Positions 9,181 to 17,967 of a stretch of 32,336 nt of DNA are shown here, piece by piece. The DNA comes from Herpetosiphonaceae bacterium. Lineage in GTDB: Bacteria > Chloroflexota > Chloroflexia > Chloroflexales > Kallotenuaceae. The stretch spans positions 1-32,336 of the forward strand of contig DASUTC010000086.1 in NCBI GenBank assembly GCA_036374795.1, given 5' to 3'. The notes under the pieces are model-generated. The model worked only from the letters and a program-made list of their open reading frames with translations. It was not told the DNA's origin and made no database searches. The first letter of the stretch is position 1; each line of letters begins with the position of its first letter. The position numbers and the translations under genes were made by a program.

Positions 9181-9207
9181 GGAGCACTGACCTTTCGCTT
9201 CACTGGC
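9181..9207 (-). promoter_or_regulatory. Leader and ribosome binding site of the AAA+ gene
   Basis: The minus strand of 9188-9205 reads CAGTGAAGCGAAAGGTCA, an exact 18-nt match to the leader of the VWA gene. GAAAGG is the likely Shine-Dalgarno sequence for the ATG at 9180. Confidence 0.5.
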
Positions 9208-9292
9208 ACCGTCGGCTCATACGGATGACCGACCATGGGATGATCCGGTGGGTATGCGAGGATCAGGAGGTCCACGCCTGCCGTCAAGCGAG

Positions 9293-9304
9293 AGGTGTAC
9301 ACCT
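9293..9304. promoter_or_regulatory. Perfect 12-bp palindrome AGGTGTACACCT
   Basis: This self-complementary 12-mer lies in the predicted 5' untranslated region of the AAA+ gene, about 25 bp downstream of the -10-like box. It has the size of a dimeric regulator's operator; no regulator can be assigned. Confidence 0.35.
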
Positions 9305-9310
9305 GTGCAA

Positions 9311-9331
9311 CTGACGGCACCCCTCCGTCAG
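9311..9331 (-). promoter_or_regulatory. Inverted repeat overlapping the start of the AAA+ transcript
   Basis: CTGACGG and CCGTCAG form a perfect 7-bp inverted repeat with a 7-nt loop. It abuts the TATGCTG box, so it could be an operator over the transcription start or a 5'-end hairpin in the mRNA. Confidence 0.4.
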
Positions 9332-9414
9332 CATAGCAAGCCTGGGCGGAGCGGATTACTCGTTATCTGCCAACTTTCCCTGTCGGTGGGCTATGCCGGA
9401 ACCAGGACCGTTGG
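9329..9414 (-). promoter_or_regulatory. Promoter-like element of the AAA+/VWA operon (copy B)
   Basis: On the minus strand this reads CCAACGGTCC, 31 bp, TTGGCAGATAA, 27 bp, TATGCTG. The same boxes, with the same 31-bp spacing, lie before the first parB gene at 30157-30243. A shorter version precedes the 137-aa gene at 30788-30832. TATGCT is a plausible -10; no standard -35 is evident at 17 bp, which suggests an activator. The AAA+ start codon lies about 150 bp downstream. Confidence 0.55.
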
Positions 9415-9700
9415 TGGCGATGATCGATACAGTGAGCGAAGCGATGGGTGGGAGGGACCAGCGGGCGGCACGATGGGGTCTGCGCACTGAGGCAGGGGGG
9501 AGATCGGGTCCAGCCCATCGTTGCCATTGTTGGCAACAAAGACGGTCACCCTATGCAGCGCGATCCGATCGCTCACGTTCGATCCCATGGCGCCGGGACG
9601 CATAGCTGTGATCAGCATGGGCGGATGCCGGCGAAGGTCGATCACGAGCCGCCGTGCCGGGTCCAGGCGGGAAGGATACTGAGCCAGATTCAGGCATGCG
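9415..9700. other. Intergenic region without a supported gene
   Basis: This lies between the promoter element of the AAA+ gene and the stop of the serine hydrolase gene. A 122-aa minus-strand frame (9391-9759) crosses it but overlaps both the promoter element and the hydrolase gene, and shows no domain. Nothing else was recognised. Confidence 0.35.
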
Positions 9701-10780
9701 CTATGGCTCAGGTGCCTGCCCGCCCGTGTCAGCACCGCCCGGCCCCGCCTCCGCTCCAAACATTGCTGCCGCCAGCGCGTCCGCTACCGAGTCGGGATCG
9801 CAGGTTTGCAGATTACACAGCACCGCGATACAGACCTGCGCATCGGGATAGCGCGCCAGCAGCACGCGGAAGCCATCGATCCGCCCGCCGTGATAGACCA
9901 CGCGCCGCCCGAAGCGCACGCCGATCTGCCAGCCGTAGCCGTAGCTCGAGCCGTCGCCGACCGGCACATGCGGCGTAAACATGGCCGCGAGCGACGGCTG
10001 TGTCACCAGCACACGATCCCAGCGCAGCAGATCCTCGACCGTGGAATACAGCCCACCCGCTGCGTACGGGTCTTCGAGATCCAGGAACGAGGCGTTGACC
10101 AGCGTACCATGCTCGATCGCGTAGCTCGCGGCGCGCAGGGGCAGCACCGCCTTGCGATCGACGTAGCCGCTGCTCGTCATCCCCGCCGGAGTCAACACAT
10201 GGCGCTGCACAAACACCGCATAGGGCAGCCCCGACACCTGCTCGATCACGTAGCCGAGCAGCATATAGCCCCAGTTGCTGTACACAAAGGTCGTGCCGGG
10301 CGTAGCGGCGAGCGGCCTTGCGCCAAAGAGTTGCTGCAAGGCGGCGGGCGTGATCGGTCCCGGCTGCGCCGGATCGATGCAGTGCGGCCAGAACGGGAGA
10401 TCGGGAATGCCCGATGTATGCGTGAGGAGCTGGTGGATCGTCACGTCTTGCCACGCAGGTATGCCGGTCGGCACCAGGCTGTTGAGCGCGGCGTGAACCT
10501 GGAGCCTGCCCTGCTCCTGTACGATCAGGATCGCCAGGGCCGTGAACGGCTTGGTGATCGACGCGATCGGGAACTTTGTCTGCGGCGTGTTGGGCGTCGA
10601 CTGCTCGATGTTGCCCAGGCCATAGCCGCGACAGATGAGCGGGCTGCCGCCCCGCGCGACCAGCACCGCCCCGCTGAACTCGCCGCGCTCGGCACGCCTC
10701 GCGAGCGACGCCTCCACCGCCGCGAGCATCGCCGGTGGTCCGTCGGATTGCGCAGCCGTGTGTTGGTCCGATCCGGTCAC
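9701..10780 (-). CDS. Serine hydrolase, class C beta-lactamase/DD-peptidase family (359 aa)
   Basis: Seen: the catalytic tetrad S-x-x-K as SITK at about residue 74, YSN at about 167 and the HGG box (YHGGRIDGF) at about 297, in the order and spacing of the Pfam Beta-lactamase family (AmpC, EstB, D-aminopeptidases). The motif QLLTHTSGIPDLP typical of this family is also present. No signal peptide is evident, which suggests a cytoplasmic esterase or peptidase rather than a secreted resistance enzyme (inference). I chose the GTG at 10780 because AGGAGG lies 8 nt upstream and a TATACT box lies further upstream; ATG at 10828 and GTG at 10864 are in-frame alternatives. It is divergent from the STAND regulator. 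The exact substrate cannot be told from sequence. Confidence 0.85.
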   Translation of the reverse strand: MTGSDQHTAAQSDGPPAMLAAVEASLARRAERGEFSGAVLVARGGSPLICRGYGLGNIEQSTPNTPQTKFPIASITKPFTALAILIVQEQGRLQVHAALNSLVPTGIPAWQDVTIHQLLTHTSGIPDLPFWPHCIDPAQPGPITPAALQQLFGARPLAATPGTTFVYSNWGYMLLGYVIEQVSGLPYAVFVQRHVLTPAGMTSSGYVDRKAVLPLRAASYAIEHGTLVNASFLDLEDPYAAGGLYSTVEDLLRWDRVLVTQPSLAAMFTPHVPVGDGSSYGYGWQIGVRFGRRVVYHGGRIDGFRVLLARYPDAQVCIAVLCNLQTCDPDSVADALAAAMFGAEAGPGGADTGGQAPEP

Positions 10781-10816
10781 TCCTGCGACCTCCTGCGGTA
10801 TCGCGCGACGAGCACC

Positions 10817-10822
10817 AGTATA
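10817..10822 (-). promoter_or_regulatory. -10-like box before the serine hydrolase gene
   Basis: The minus strand reads TATACT, about 37 bp before the chosen GTG start and upstream of the AGGAGG ribosome binding site. No good -35 hexamer is seen 17 bp upstream. It supports the shorter start because the longer frames begin at or before this box. Confidence 0.4.
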
Positions 10823-10906
10823 GCCCATCGCCTTGCAGATCTGGCGGGGTTGGGTAAGATACACCTGCGATCGGGAGCGTCATCGCCCGACCGCTAGATT
10901 AAGTGT

Positions 10907-13708
10907 ATGAGCACCACACACCAGCCCTTCAGCCACATGCTGGGCGACGCCATACGCCGCGCCCACGCCAGCGTTGTGCAACTTCATGCGCTGACCGATA
11001 TTCCGCTTGAGACGATCAAGAACTGGCTCGACGGGCGCGCGCTGCGTCCTCGGCGCTGGCAGGATGTGATCAAGCTCGCGGCGGCGCTGCACCTGACGGT
11101 GCGCGAGACCAACGAGCTGCTGCACGCCGCGCGGCACCCGCCGTTTCATACGCTGCCACTGAACGAACTTGCGGACAGCTACCCGGATCTGCTGGCCCGC
11201 TGGTACGCCGGCCGGCATATCCAGGGCCTGGGCGGAGTGGGATCGCGCGTCGATGGCGGCGTGCTGTCCGCCGCGCAGGCCCTGCTGGCGACAGTGCCCA
11301 CGCAGGCCCTGCCGCCGATCGCGCCGCTCCCGCCGGGGTCGCGCATGTTCCTGACCCCGAACCCATGCTTTGTTGGCCGGGCCGAGGCGCTGCTCGCCGT
11401 GGCCCGCGCGCTCGTCCGCCAGCCAGCCAGTGGGATGGGAGCCGTAGCTGCGGCGACCGGCTTAGGCGGCATCGGCAAGACCCAGCTCGCGACCGAGTTC
11501 GTCCACCGCTACGGGCAGTTCTTTGCGGGCGGCGTCTTCTGGCTCAGCTTCGCCGATCCGTCCGCAGTTGCCGGCGAGGTCGCGGCCTGCGCCGGGAGCG
11601 CCCATCTCGACCTGCACCCGAACGTTGCTCAGCTCGCGCCCGACGATCAGGTCGCGCTCGTGCGCGCCGCCTGGCAGAGTCCGCTGCCCCGGCTGCTGAT
11701 CTTCGACACCTGCGAAGATGAGCATCTGCTCGCGCGCTGGCGACCGGCCTGTGGCGGCTGCCGCATCCTGATCACCAGCCGCCGCGCACTGTGGGACAGC
11801 ACCATGCAGGTTCATATACTGCCGCTCGATGTGCTGCCGCGCGCCGACAGCATCGCCCTGCTGCGGCAGCACCGCCCGGACCTCTCCCCCAGCCTGGACG
11901 TTCTCGACGAGATCGCCGCCGAGCTGGGCGATCTTCCGCTGGCGCTCCATCTTGCCGGGGCGTATCTGGCGCGCTATCGATCCGACCTGACGCCGACCGA
12001 GTACGTCGCCCAGCTCCGCCAGCCGACGCTCTTGCGGCACCCGTCGCTCCGGGGCCAGCGCGTCTCGCCGACCGGCCATGTCCAGCATGTCGCGCGGACC
12101 TTCGCCCTGAGCTATGAGCGCCTCGATCCTACGGATGCCGACGATCAGGTAGCGCGGCGGCTGCTGGCCGGTGCGGCCTGCTTCGCGCCCGGCGAGGCGA
12201 TCCCGCGCCCGCTGCTGCGCTCTACCCTCCAACACACTGCCGAGGCGATCTCACCACTGGATGCCGCCGCCGCCCTTGACCGCCTGATCGATCTGGGCCT
12301 GCTCGAAGCGGTGGGCCGCGACGCCCTGCGGATGCATCGCCTGCTCCGTCTGTTCATCCGGCAGCAGCAGACCGATCCGCAGGCCCAGGCCGCCGTCGAG
12401 GAGGCGCTCCTGGCGTTCGCCGCGCCCGTGAACGCCGCCAGCGAGCTTGCGCCGCTCGTCGGCATCCAGCGCCACCTGCGCTCGGTCGTCGATGCCGCGA
12501 TCGAGCGGCGGGACGCGCGGGCCGCCGATCTGTGCGAGGCGCTGGGCCATCACCTCTGGCTCAGGAGCGATGCCGAGGCCGCGCGCCACTACCTGGAGCA
12601 GACCCTCGCGATCCGCGAGGACGGCAAGCTGCGCTCGGTCGAGCAGCTCGCCGATAGCTGTAATCTGCTCGGCCTGATCCACCACATGCGCGGCGACTTT
12701 CCGCGGGCGCGGCACTTCATGCAGCGGGCGCTCGCGCTCTGGGAGGCGCATCTGCCGCCCGACCATCCGCATATCGCCGTGGCGCACGAAAATCTTGGCG
12801 TCTTGCTGAGCCTGCTGGCCGAGGACGATGCGGCCCACGCCCATCTGCGCCATGCCTTCCGGCTGCACCGGCGGCGCTGGGGCTATCGAGCACCGCAGAC
12901 CGCCCGTGCGCTCGCCAATCTGGGATCGTTCTTTTTGGAGCAGGGCCGCTACCGCCGCGCCCGGCTCTACCTGACGCGCGCGCTCGCCATCCGCGAGCAG
13001 GTCTTACCGCCGAGCCATATGTCCACCGCGCAGACCCTGAGCAGCCTCGGCGATCTGCGGTATGCGCAGGGCCACTACGCCGAGGCGTCATCTTACTACG
13101 AGCGCGCGCTGGCGATGCGGCTGGCCGTGTTCGGCCCGCAGCACCCGGATGTCGCCGAGAGCTGGGCCAGCCAGGGCCGCGTGGCGCTGGCGCTGGGCGA
13201 CATCGACCGGGCACGCGATCTGCTGGAGGCGGCGCTCGATCTCCAGGTCGCGACGCTCGGCCCCGATCATGTCGAGGTCGCGGCCCGCCTCGACGGCCTG
13301 GGCCTGGCGTATCTGGCGCAGGGCGATGCCGCCACCGCCCGATCGTATGTCGAGCGCGGGCTTCAGGTGCGCGCGCACCGCTACGGGCCGCAGCATCCGT
13401 TCACCGCGCGCTCGCTGCGCAGCCTGAGCCGCTGCGCGCTGGCTGAGCGTCACAGCGCTGAGGCGCAGGCGTTGATCGAGCGGGCAATCGCCATCCAGCG
13501 GCACACGCTCGACGCGGCGCATCCCGATCTGGCGAGCAGCCTGCTGCTGCTGGGCGAGATGCTCCACGATCAGGGACTCCCGGAGCAGGCGCTGGCGGTC
13601 ACCCGGCAGGCCGCTGCCATCGCTGAGCGTCGGCTGGGCCTGCGCCATCCCCTCACGCAGCAGGTGCAATCCCACCTGAGTATCCTCCAACCTGCCGGCT
13701 CCCACTGA
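10907..13708 (+). CDS. HTH-NB-ARC-TPR STAND-family signalling protein (933 aa)
   Basis: The N-terminus (about 10-80) resembles an XRE-type helix-turn-helix (ALTDIPLETIKNWLDGRALR...). An NB-ARC NTPase follows: P-loop GLGGIGKT at about 185-192, a Walker B-like LLIFDTCEDE at about 263, a sensor-like CRILITSRR at about 286 and the GLPLA-type motif DLPLALHLAG at about 343. A winged-helix-like region is followed, from about 590 to the end, by TPR units of about 42 residues of the kinesin-light-chain type. Family knowledge: STAND proteins are NTP-dependent switches that oligomerise when the repeat domain senses a ligand; with an HTH they usually act as regulators, and related ones serve in antiphage defence. 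It lies between a divergent hydrolase and the dpp operon, so local control of those genes is possible (inference). A TAGATT box lies just before the ATG. Confidence 0.88.
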   Translation: MSTTHQPFSHMLGDAIRRAHASVVQLHALTDIPLETIKNWLDGRALRPRRWQDVIKLAAALHLTVRETNELLHAARHPPFHTLPLNELADSYPDLLARWYAGRHIQGLGGVGSRVDGGVLSAAQALLATVPTQALPPIAPLPPGSRMFLTPNPCFVGRAEALLAVARALVRQPASGMGAVAAATGLGGIGKTQLATEFVHRYGQFFAGGVFWLSFADPSAVAGEVAACAGSAHLDLHPNVAQLAPDDQVALVRAAWQSPLPRLLIFDTCEDEHLLARWRPACGGCRILITSRRALWDSTMQVHILPLDVLPRADSIALLRQHRPDLSPSLDVLDEIAAELGDLPLALHLAGAYLARYRSDLTPTEYVAQLRQPTLLRHPSLRGQRVSPTGHVQHVARTFALSYERLDPTDADDQVARRLLAGAACFAPGEAIPRPLLRSTLQHTAEAISPLDAAAALDRLIDLGLLEAVGRDALRMHRLLRLFIRQQQTDPQAQAAVEEALLAFAAPVNAASELAPLVGIQRHLRSVVDAAIERRDARAADLCEALGHHLWLRSDAEAARHYLEQTLAIREDGKLRSVEQLADSCNLLGLIHHMRGDFPRARHFMQRALALWEAHLPPDHPHIAVAHENLGVLLSLLAEDDAAHAHLRHAFRLHRRRWGYRAPQTARALANLGSFFLEQGRYRRARLYLTRALAIREQVLPPSHMSTAQTLSSLGDLRYAQGHYAEASSYYERALAMRLAVFGPQHPDVAESWASQGRVALALGDIDRARDLLEAALDLQVATLGPDHVEVAARLDGLGLAYLAQGDAATARSYVERGLQVRAHRYGPQHPFTARSLRSLSRCALAERHSAEAQALIERAIAIQRHTLDAAHPDLASSLLLLGEMLHDQGLPEQALAVTRQAAAIAERRLGLRHPLTQQVQSHLSILQPAGSH

Positions 13709-13723
13709 CCCGAAATCGGGTCA
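13706..13723. promoter_or_regulatory. Perfect inverted repeat between the STAND gene and the dpp operon
   Basis: TGACCCGA and TCGGGTCA are separated by AA and overlap the stop codon of the STAND gene. No T run follows, so an operator for the dpp operon is as likely as a weak terminator. The dppB start lies 51 bp downstream. Confidence 0.45.
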
Positions 13724-13774
13724 TTCGCCCCCCGGTCTGTTGGGTATCCTCGTGTCTATGTTCAGGAGATTCGT

Positions 13775-14857
13775 ATGAAGGCTGTGCCTGCTTCCACCAC
13801 CATCCTGAGCCGGGGACGAACGCGCATGGCGATCGCGCGCGCCGCGTCCCATCCGATCCTGCGGAGTCTGCTCAAGACCGCTATCATCCTGTGGGTCGTC
13901 GTCACCCTCACCTTTCTGGTGATTCGGGCGCTCCCCGGCAACCCGGTCGATATTTTCGTCCAACAGTTGATCACGAGCGGCCTCTCCGAGGAGCAGGCGC
14001 GCGCGCGGGCGGCGGGCCTGCTGCGGATCGATCTCGACCAGCCGCTCCGCGCGCAGTACCTCGACTTTCTCCGCAACCTCGCGCGCGGCGACCTCGGCGA
14101 CTCGTACGTGCTGGCGCGGGGCACGTCCGTGCGCCAGATCGTGATGCAGCGGCTGCCCTGGACCCTGTTCAGCGTGGGCACGTCGCTGCTGGTCAGCTTC
14201 GCGCTGGGCAGCTTCCTGGGCATGCTCGCCGCCTACCGGCGCGGCTCGTGGCTGGATCACGCGCTGACCACGCTGAGCGCGATCCTCGACGCGGTGCCGC
14301 CGATTCTGATCGCCGTGCTCTGCGTGCTGCTCATCGGCGTGCATTGGAAGCTGCTGCCGCTCGATCAGCTGCGCGGCTCGCGCTCGCCGGGGATCAGGCC
14401 CGGCTTCACGCTGGCGTTCTTCGTCGATCTCATCAGGCATGTGCTGGCTCCCGGCGCGGTCTATGTGCTGTCGACGCTGGGAAGCTGGATTCTTGCCATG
14501 CGCAGCAGCACGCTCGGCACGCTCGGCGAGGAGTACGTGACCGTCGCGCGGGCGCGCGGCCTCTCCGATCTACGAATCATGACCGCCTACGTCGGGCGCA
14601 ACGCGAGCCTGCCGCTCGTCACCGGCCTGGCGATCTCGCTGGGCTTTGCCGTCGGCGGCGCGATCGTGATCGAGCAGGTCTTCGTCTACCAGGGCGTGGG
14701 CCTGCTGCTCAGCCAGGCCATCGCCCGGCGCGACTATCCGGTGATCCAGGGCGTTCTGCTGGTGACGACGATCACCGTGCTGCTCGCCACGGGCCTGGCC
14801 GATCTGCTCTATAGCTGGCTCGATCCGCGCGTGGGCACGCCTGGGAGGGACCAATGA
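13775..14857 (+). CDS. dppB: Peptide/nickel-type ABC transporter permease, DppB-like
   Basis: This 360-aa membrane protein has an N-terminal helix after a basic stretch (LLKTAIILWVVVTLTFLVIRALPGNP), the PGNP signature of DppB/OppB permeases, a long extracytoplasmic segment and about five further helices. The permease coupling loop, EEYVTVARARGLSDLRIMTAYVGRN, sits at about 250-275. It should form the membrane channel with the DppC-like partner. AGGAG lies 6 nt before the ATG. The stop overlaps the next start as ATGA, showing a tight operon. The substrate (oligopeptide, dipeptide or other) is not determined by sequence. Confidence 0.93.
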   Translation: MKAVPASTTILSRGRTRMAIARAASHPILRSLLKTAIILWVVVTLTFLVIRALPGNPVDIFVQQLITSGLSEEQARARAAGLLRIDLDQPLRAQYLDFLRNLARGDLGDSYVLARGTSVRQIVMQRLPWTLFSVGTSLLVSFALGSFLGMLAAYRRGSWLDHALTTLSAILDAVPPILIAVLCVLLIGVHWKLLPLDQLRGSRSPGIRPGFTLAFFVDLIRHVLAPGAVYVLSTLGSWILAMRSSTLGTLGEEYVTVARARGLSDLRIMTAYVGRNASLPLVTGLAISLGFAVGGAIVIEQVFVYQGVGLLLSQAIARRDYPVIQGVLLVTTITVLLATGLADLLYSWLDPRVGTPGRDQ

Positions 14858-15695
14858 GCCGCCTGCGGCTGCTGGCGCGCAGCCCCTCCGGCCTGCTCGG
14901 CGCGACATTGCTGGCGGCGCTCGTGCTGCTGGCCTTCGTCGGGCCGCTGGTGGTGCCGCCCGAAGCCCGCGCGCACGTCGAGCGGATCTACCAGGGGCCG
15001 TCGCCGCAGCACGTGCTCGGCACCGACTTCCAGGGCCGCGACAATCTGGTGCTGCTAATCCACGGCGGTCGCGACGTGATCCTGCTGGCGTTCACTGCCG
15101 GGCTGCTGACCACGCTGCTCGCCTGCACGATCGGCGCGATCGGCGGCTTCGTGGGCGGCGCGGTTGACCGTCTGCTGATGACGATCACCGACATCTGGCT
15201 GACGCTGCCGCGCTTTCTGCTGCTGGTCGTGCTCGCCAGCCTGGTGCGGCTCGACGATGTGTGGTCGCTGGCGCTGCTGCTGGCGCTCTTCGGCTGGCCC
15301 GGCCTGGCGCGGCAGGTGCGGGCGCAGGTGCTCTCGCTCACGCGGCGCGCGTACGTCGAGGCCGCGCGGCAGCTCGATCTCGGCACGCCGCACATCATCT
15401 TCCGCGAGATCCTGCCAAACATGCTGCCCTTTATCTCGATCGCGCTGATCGGGACGATGACCCAGGCGATCTACGCGCAGACCGGCCTGGTCTTTCTCGG
15501 CATCGTGCCCTTCGGCAACACCTGGGGCGTGCTCTTCAGCCTGGCCTACGCCAAAAACGCGATCTACCTGCCGCGCGCCGCGTGGAGCCTGCTCTGCCCG
15601 ATGGCCGCGATCATCCTGTTTCAGCTTGCGCTGGTGTTGCTGGCGCGCGCGCTGGAGGCGGTCTTCAACCCGCGCCTGGGGACAGGAGGCGCGTC

Positions 15696-15699
<4 letters not shown>
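14854..15699 (+). CDS. dppC: Peptide-type ABC transporter permease, DppC-like
   Basis: This 281-aa protein has a first helix near the N-terminus, the sequence HVLGTDFQGRDNLVLLIHGG typical of DppC/OppC, and a coupling loop YVEAARQLDLGTPHIIFREILPN, followed by NMLPFISIALIG. It pairs with the DppB-like permease. Start and stop overlap the neighbours by 4 bp (ATGA) on both sides, so translation is probably coupled. Confidence 0.93.
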
Positions 15700-16713
<1,014 letters not shown>

Positions 16714-16739
<26 letters not shown>

Positions 16740-17742
16740 TCGCGTCAGCCGCTCGTTCGCCGTCAAGCGCCGGACGATCACCGCTGTGGACGATCTCTCG
16801 CTGGCGATCGACGCGGGCGAGATCCTCTGTCTGGTCGGCGAGTCCGGCTGCGGCAAGACCACGACGGGCAAGCTGATCGCCGGGCTGCTCGCGCCGAGCG
16901 CCGGGACGATCCGCTTCCGAGGCAGTGACATTGCCCGCCTCTCAGGCGCGCAGCGCCGCGCGTACCGGCTGGGCGTGCAGCTGATCCACCAGGACCCCTA
17001 CGCCGCGCTCAATCCCGCGCACACGATCTCCGAGACGCTCGCCGCGCCGCTGCGCCATCATCGGCTGACGCGGGGCAGCGCCCAGACGCGGCAGCGCGTG
17101 CGCGAGCTGCTGGAGTCGGTCGATCTGACGCCCGCCGACGATCTGCTTGGCAAATACCCGCACCAGCTCAGCGGCGGGCAGCGCCAGCGCGTGGCGATCG
17201 CCCGCGCGCTGACGGTCAATCCGGCGCTGATCGTCGCCGACGAGGCCGTCTCGATGGTCGATGTCTCGATCCGTATCAGCCTGCTCAAAACGCTGACACG
17301 GCTCACCGAGCGCATGGGCCTGGCGGTGCTGTTCATCACCCACGATCTGGCGCTGGCGACGTATTTTGCATGGCAGGGACGCATCGGCGTGATGTACCTC
17401 GGCAGGCTGGTCGAGCTTGCGCCGACGCCGCTGCTGATCGAGCGTCCGCAGCATCCCTACACGCAGGCGCTGCTGGCGGCGGTTCCTCAGGTCGATCCCG
17501 ATGCGGAGCGCCGCAGGCCGCAGGTCGCGCTGCGCAGCATGGACCTGCCCAGCCTGCTCGATCCGCCAACCGGCTGCCCGTTTCATCCGCGCTGCCCGCG
17601 CTTTGAGGGCGAGATCTGCATGCGTGCTGTGCCGGAGCTGGTGCCGTTTCGCGACGGATCGGCGGTCGCGTGCCATCCGGTCCAGCGCGAGAGCGCAAAA
17701 GCAAAAATCTTATGTCAAGGAGATAGCCATGTTAAGTCCTGA
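16714..17742 (+). CDS. dppF: ABC transporter ATPase, DppF/OppF-like (342 aa)
   Basis: Walker A GESGCGKT, Q-loop LIHQDPYAALNP, signature LSGGQRQR and the ITHD switch are intact. Walker B reads LIVADEAVSMVDVSIR, with Val in place of the usual Pro-Thr-Ser-Ala-Leu context but with the catalytic D-E kept. A C-terminal CPFHPRCPRFEGEIC segment marks the peptide-transport subfamily. I chose ATG 16714, preceded by AAGGAG; the frame is open further upstream. The start lies inside the end of dppD and the end overlaps the small membrane gene. Confidence 0.92.
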
Positions 17743-17914
17743 GCTGGGACGATCCGGCGTGCGGATCGCCACGCTGCTGACGCTGGCCTCGGCGGGGCTG
17801 CTGCTGGCTCAAACGCCCGGCAGCGCCGAGTTCGTGCTGATGGCAACCACGCTGGCGATCGGCGTCGTCTCTCTACTGCTGATCGTCGTGCTGATCAGAT
17901 GGTCCAGCCGCTAA
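17729..17914 (+). CDS. Small two-helix membrane protein in the dpp operon (61 aa)
   Basis: It begins MLSPELGRSGVRIATLLTLA and has two hydrophobic stretches (about 12-26 and 32-56), ending in RWSSR. AAGGAG lies 5 nt before the ATG and the start overlaps the dppF stop by 14 bp, so it is translated as part of the operon. No family is recognised. A transporter accessory subunit or assembly factor is possible (inference). Confidence 0.7.
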   Translation: MLSPELGRSGVRIATLLTLASAGLLLAQTPGSAEFVLMATTLAIGVVSLLLIVVLIRWSSR

Positions 17915-17967
17915 GCGCAGCCGAATCGTTTGTTCGCCCCTGCTGTAGAGCGATTGTGAGGACGTGT

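Noticed and set aside
7354-9228. Plus-strand frame of 624 aa
   Set aside because: Shadow of the AAA+ gene; rich in Arg and His with no recognisable domain.
9391-9759. Minus-strand frame of 122 aa
   Set aside because: It overlaps the promoter element of the AAA+ gene and the 3' end of the hydrolase gene; no ribosome binding site or domain was seen.
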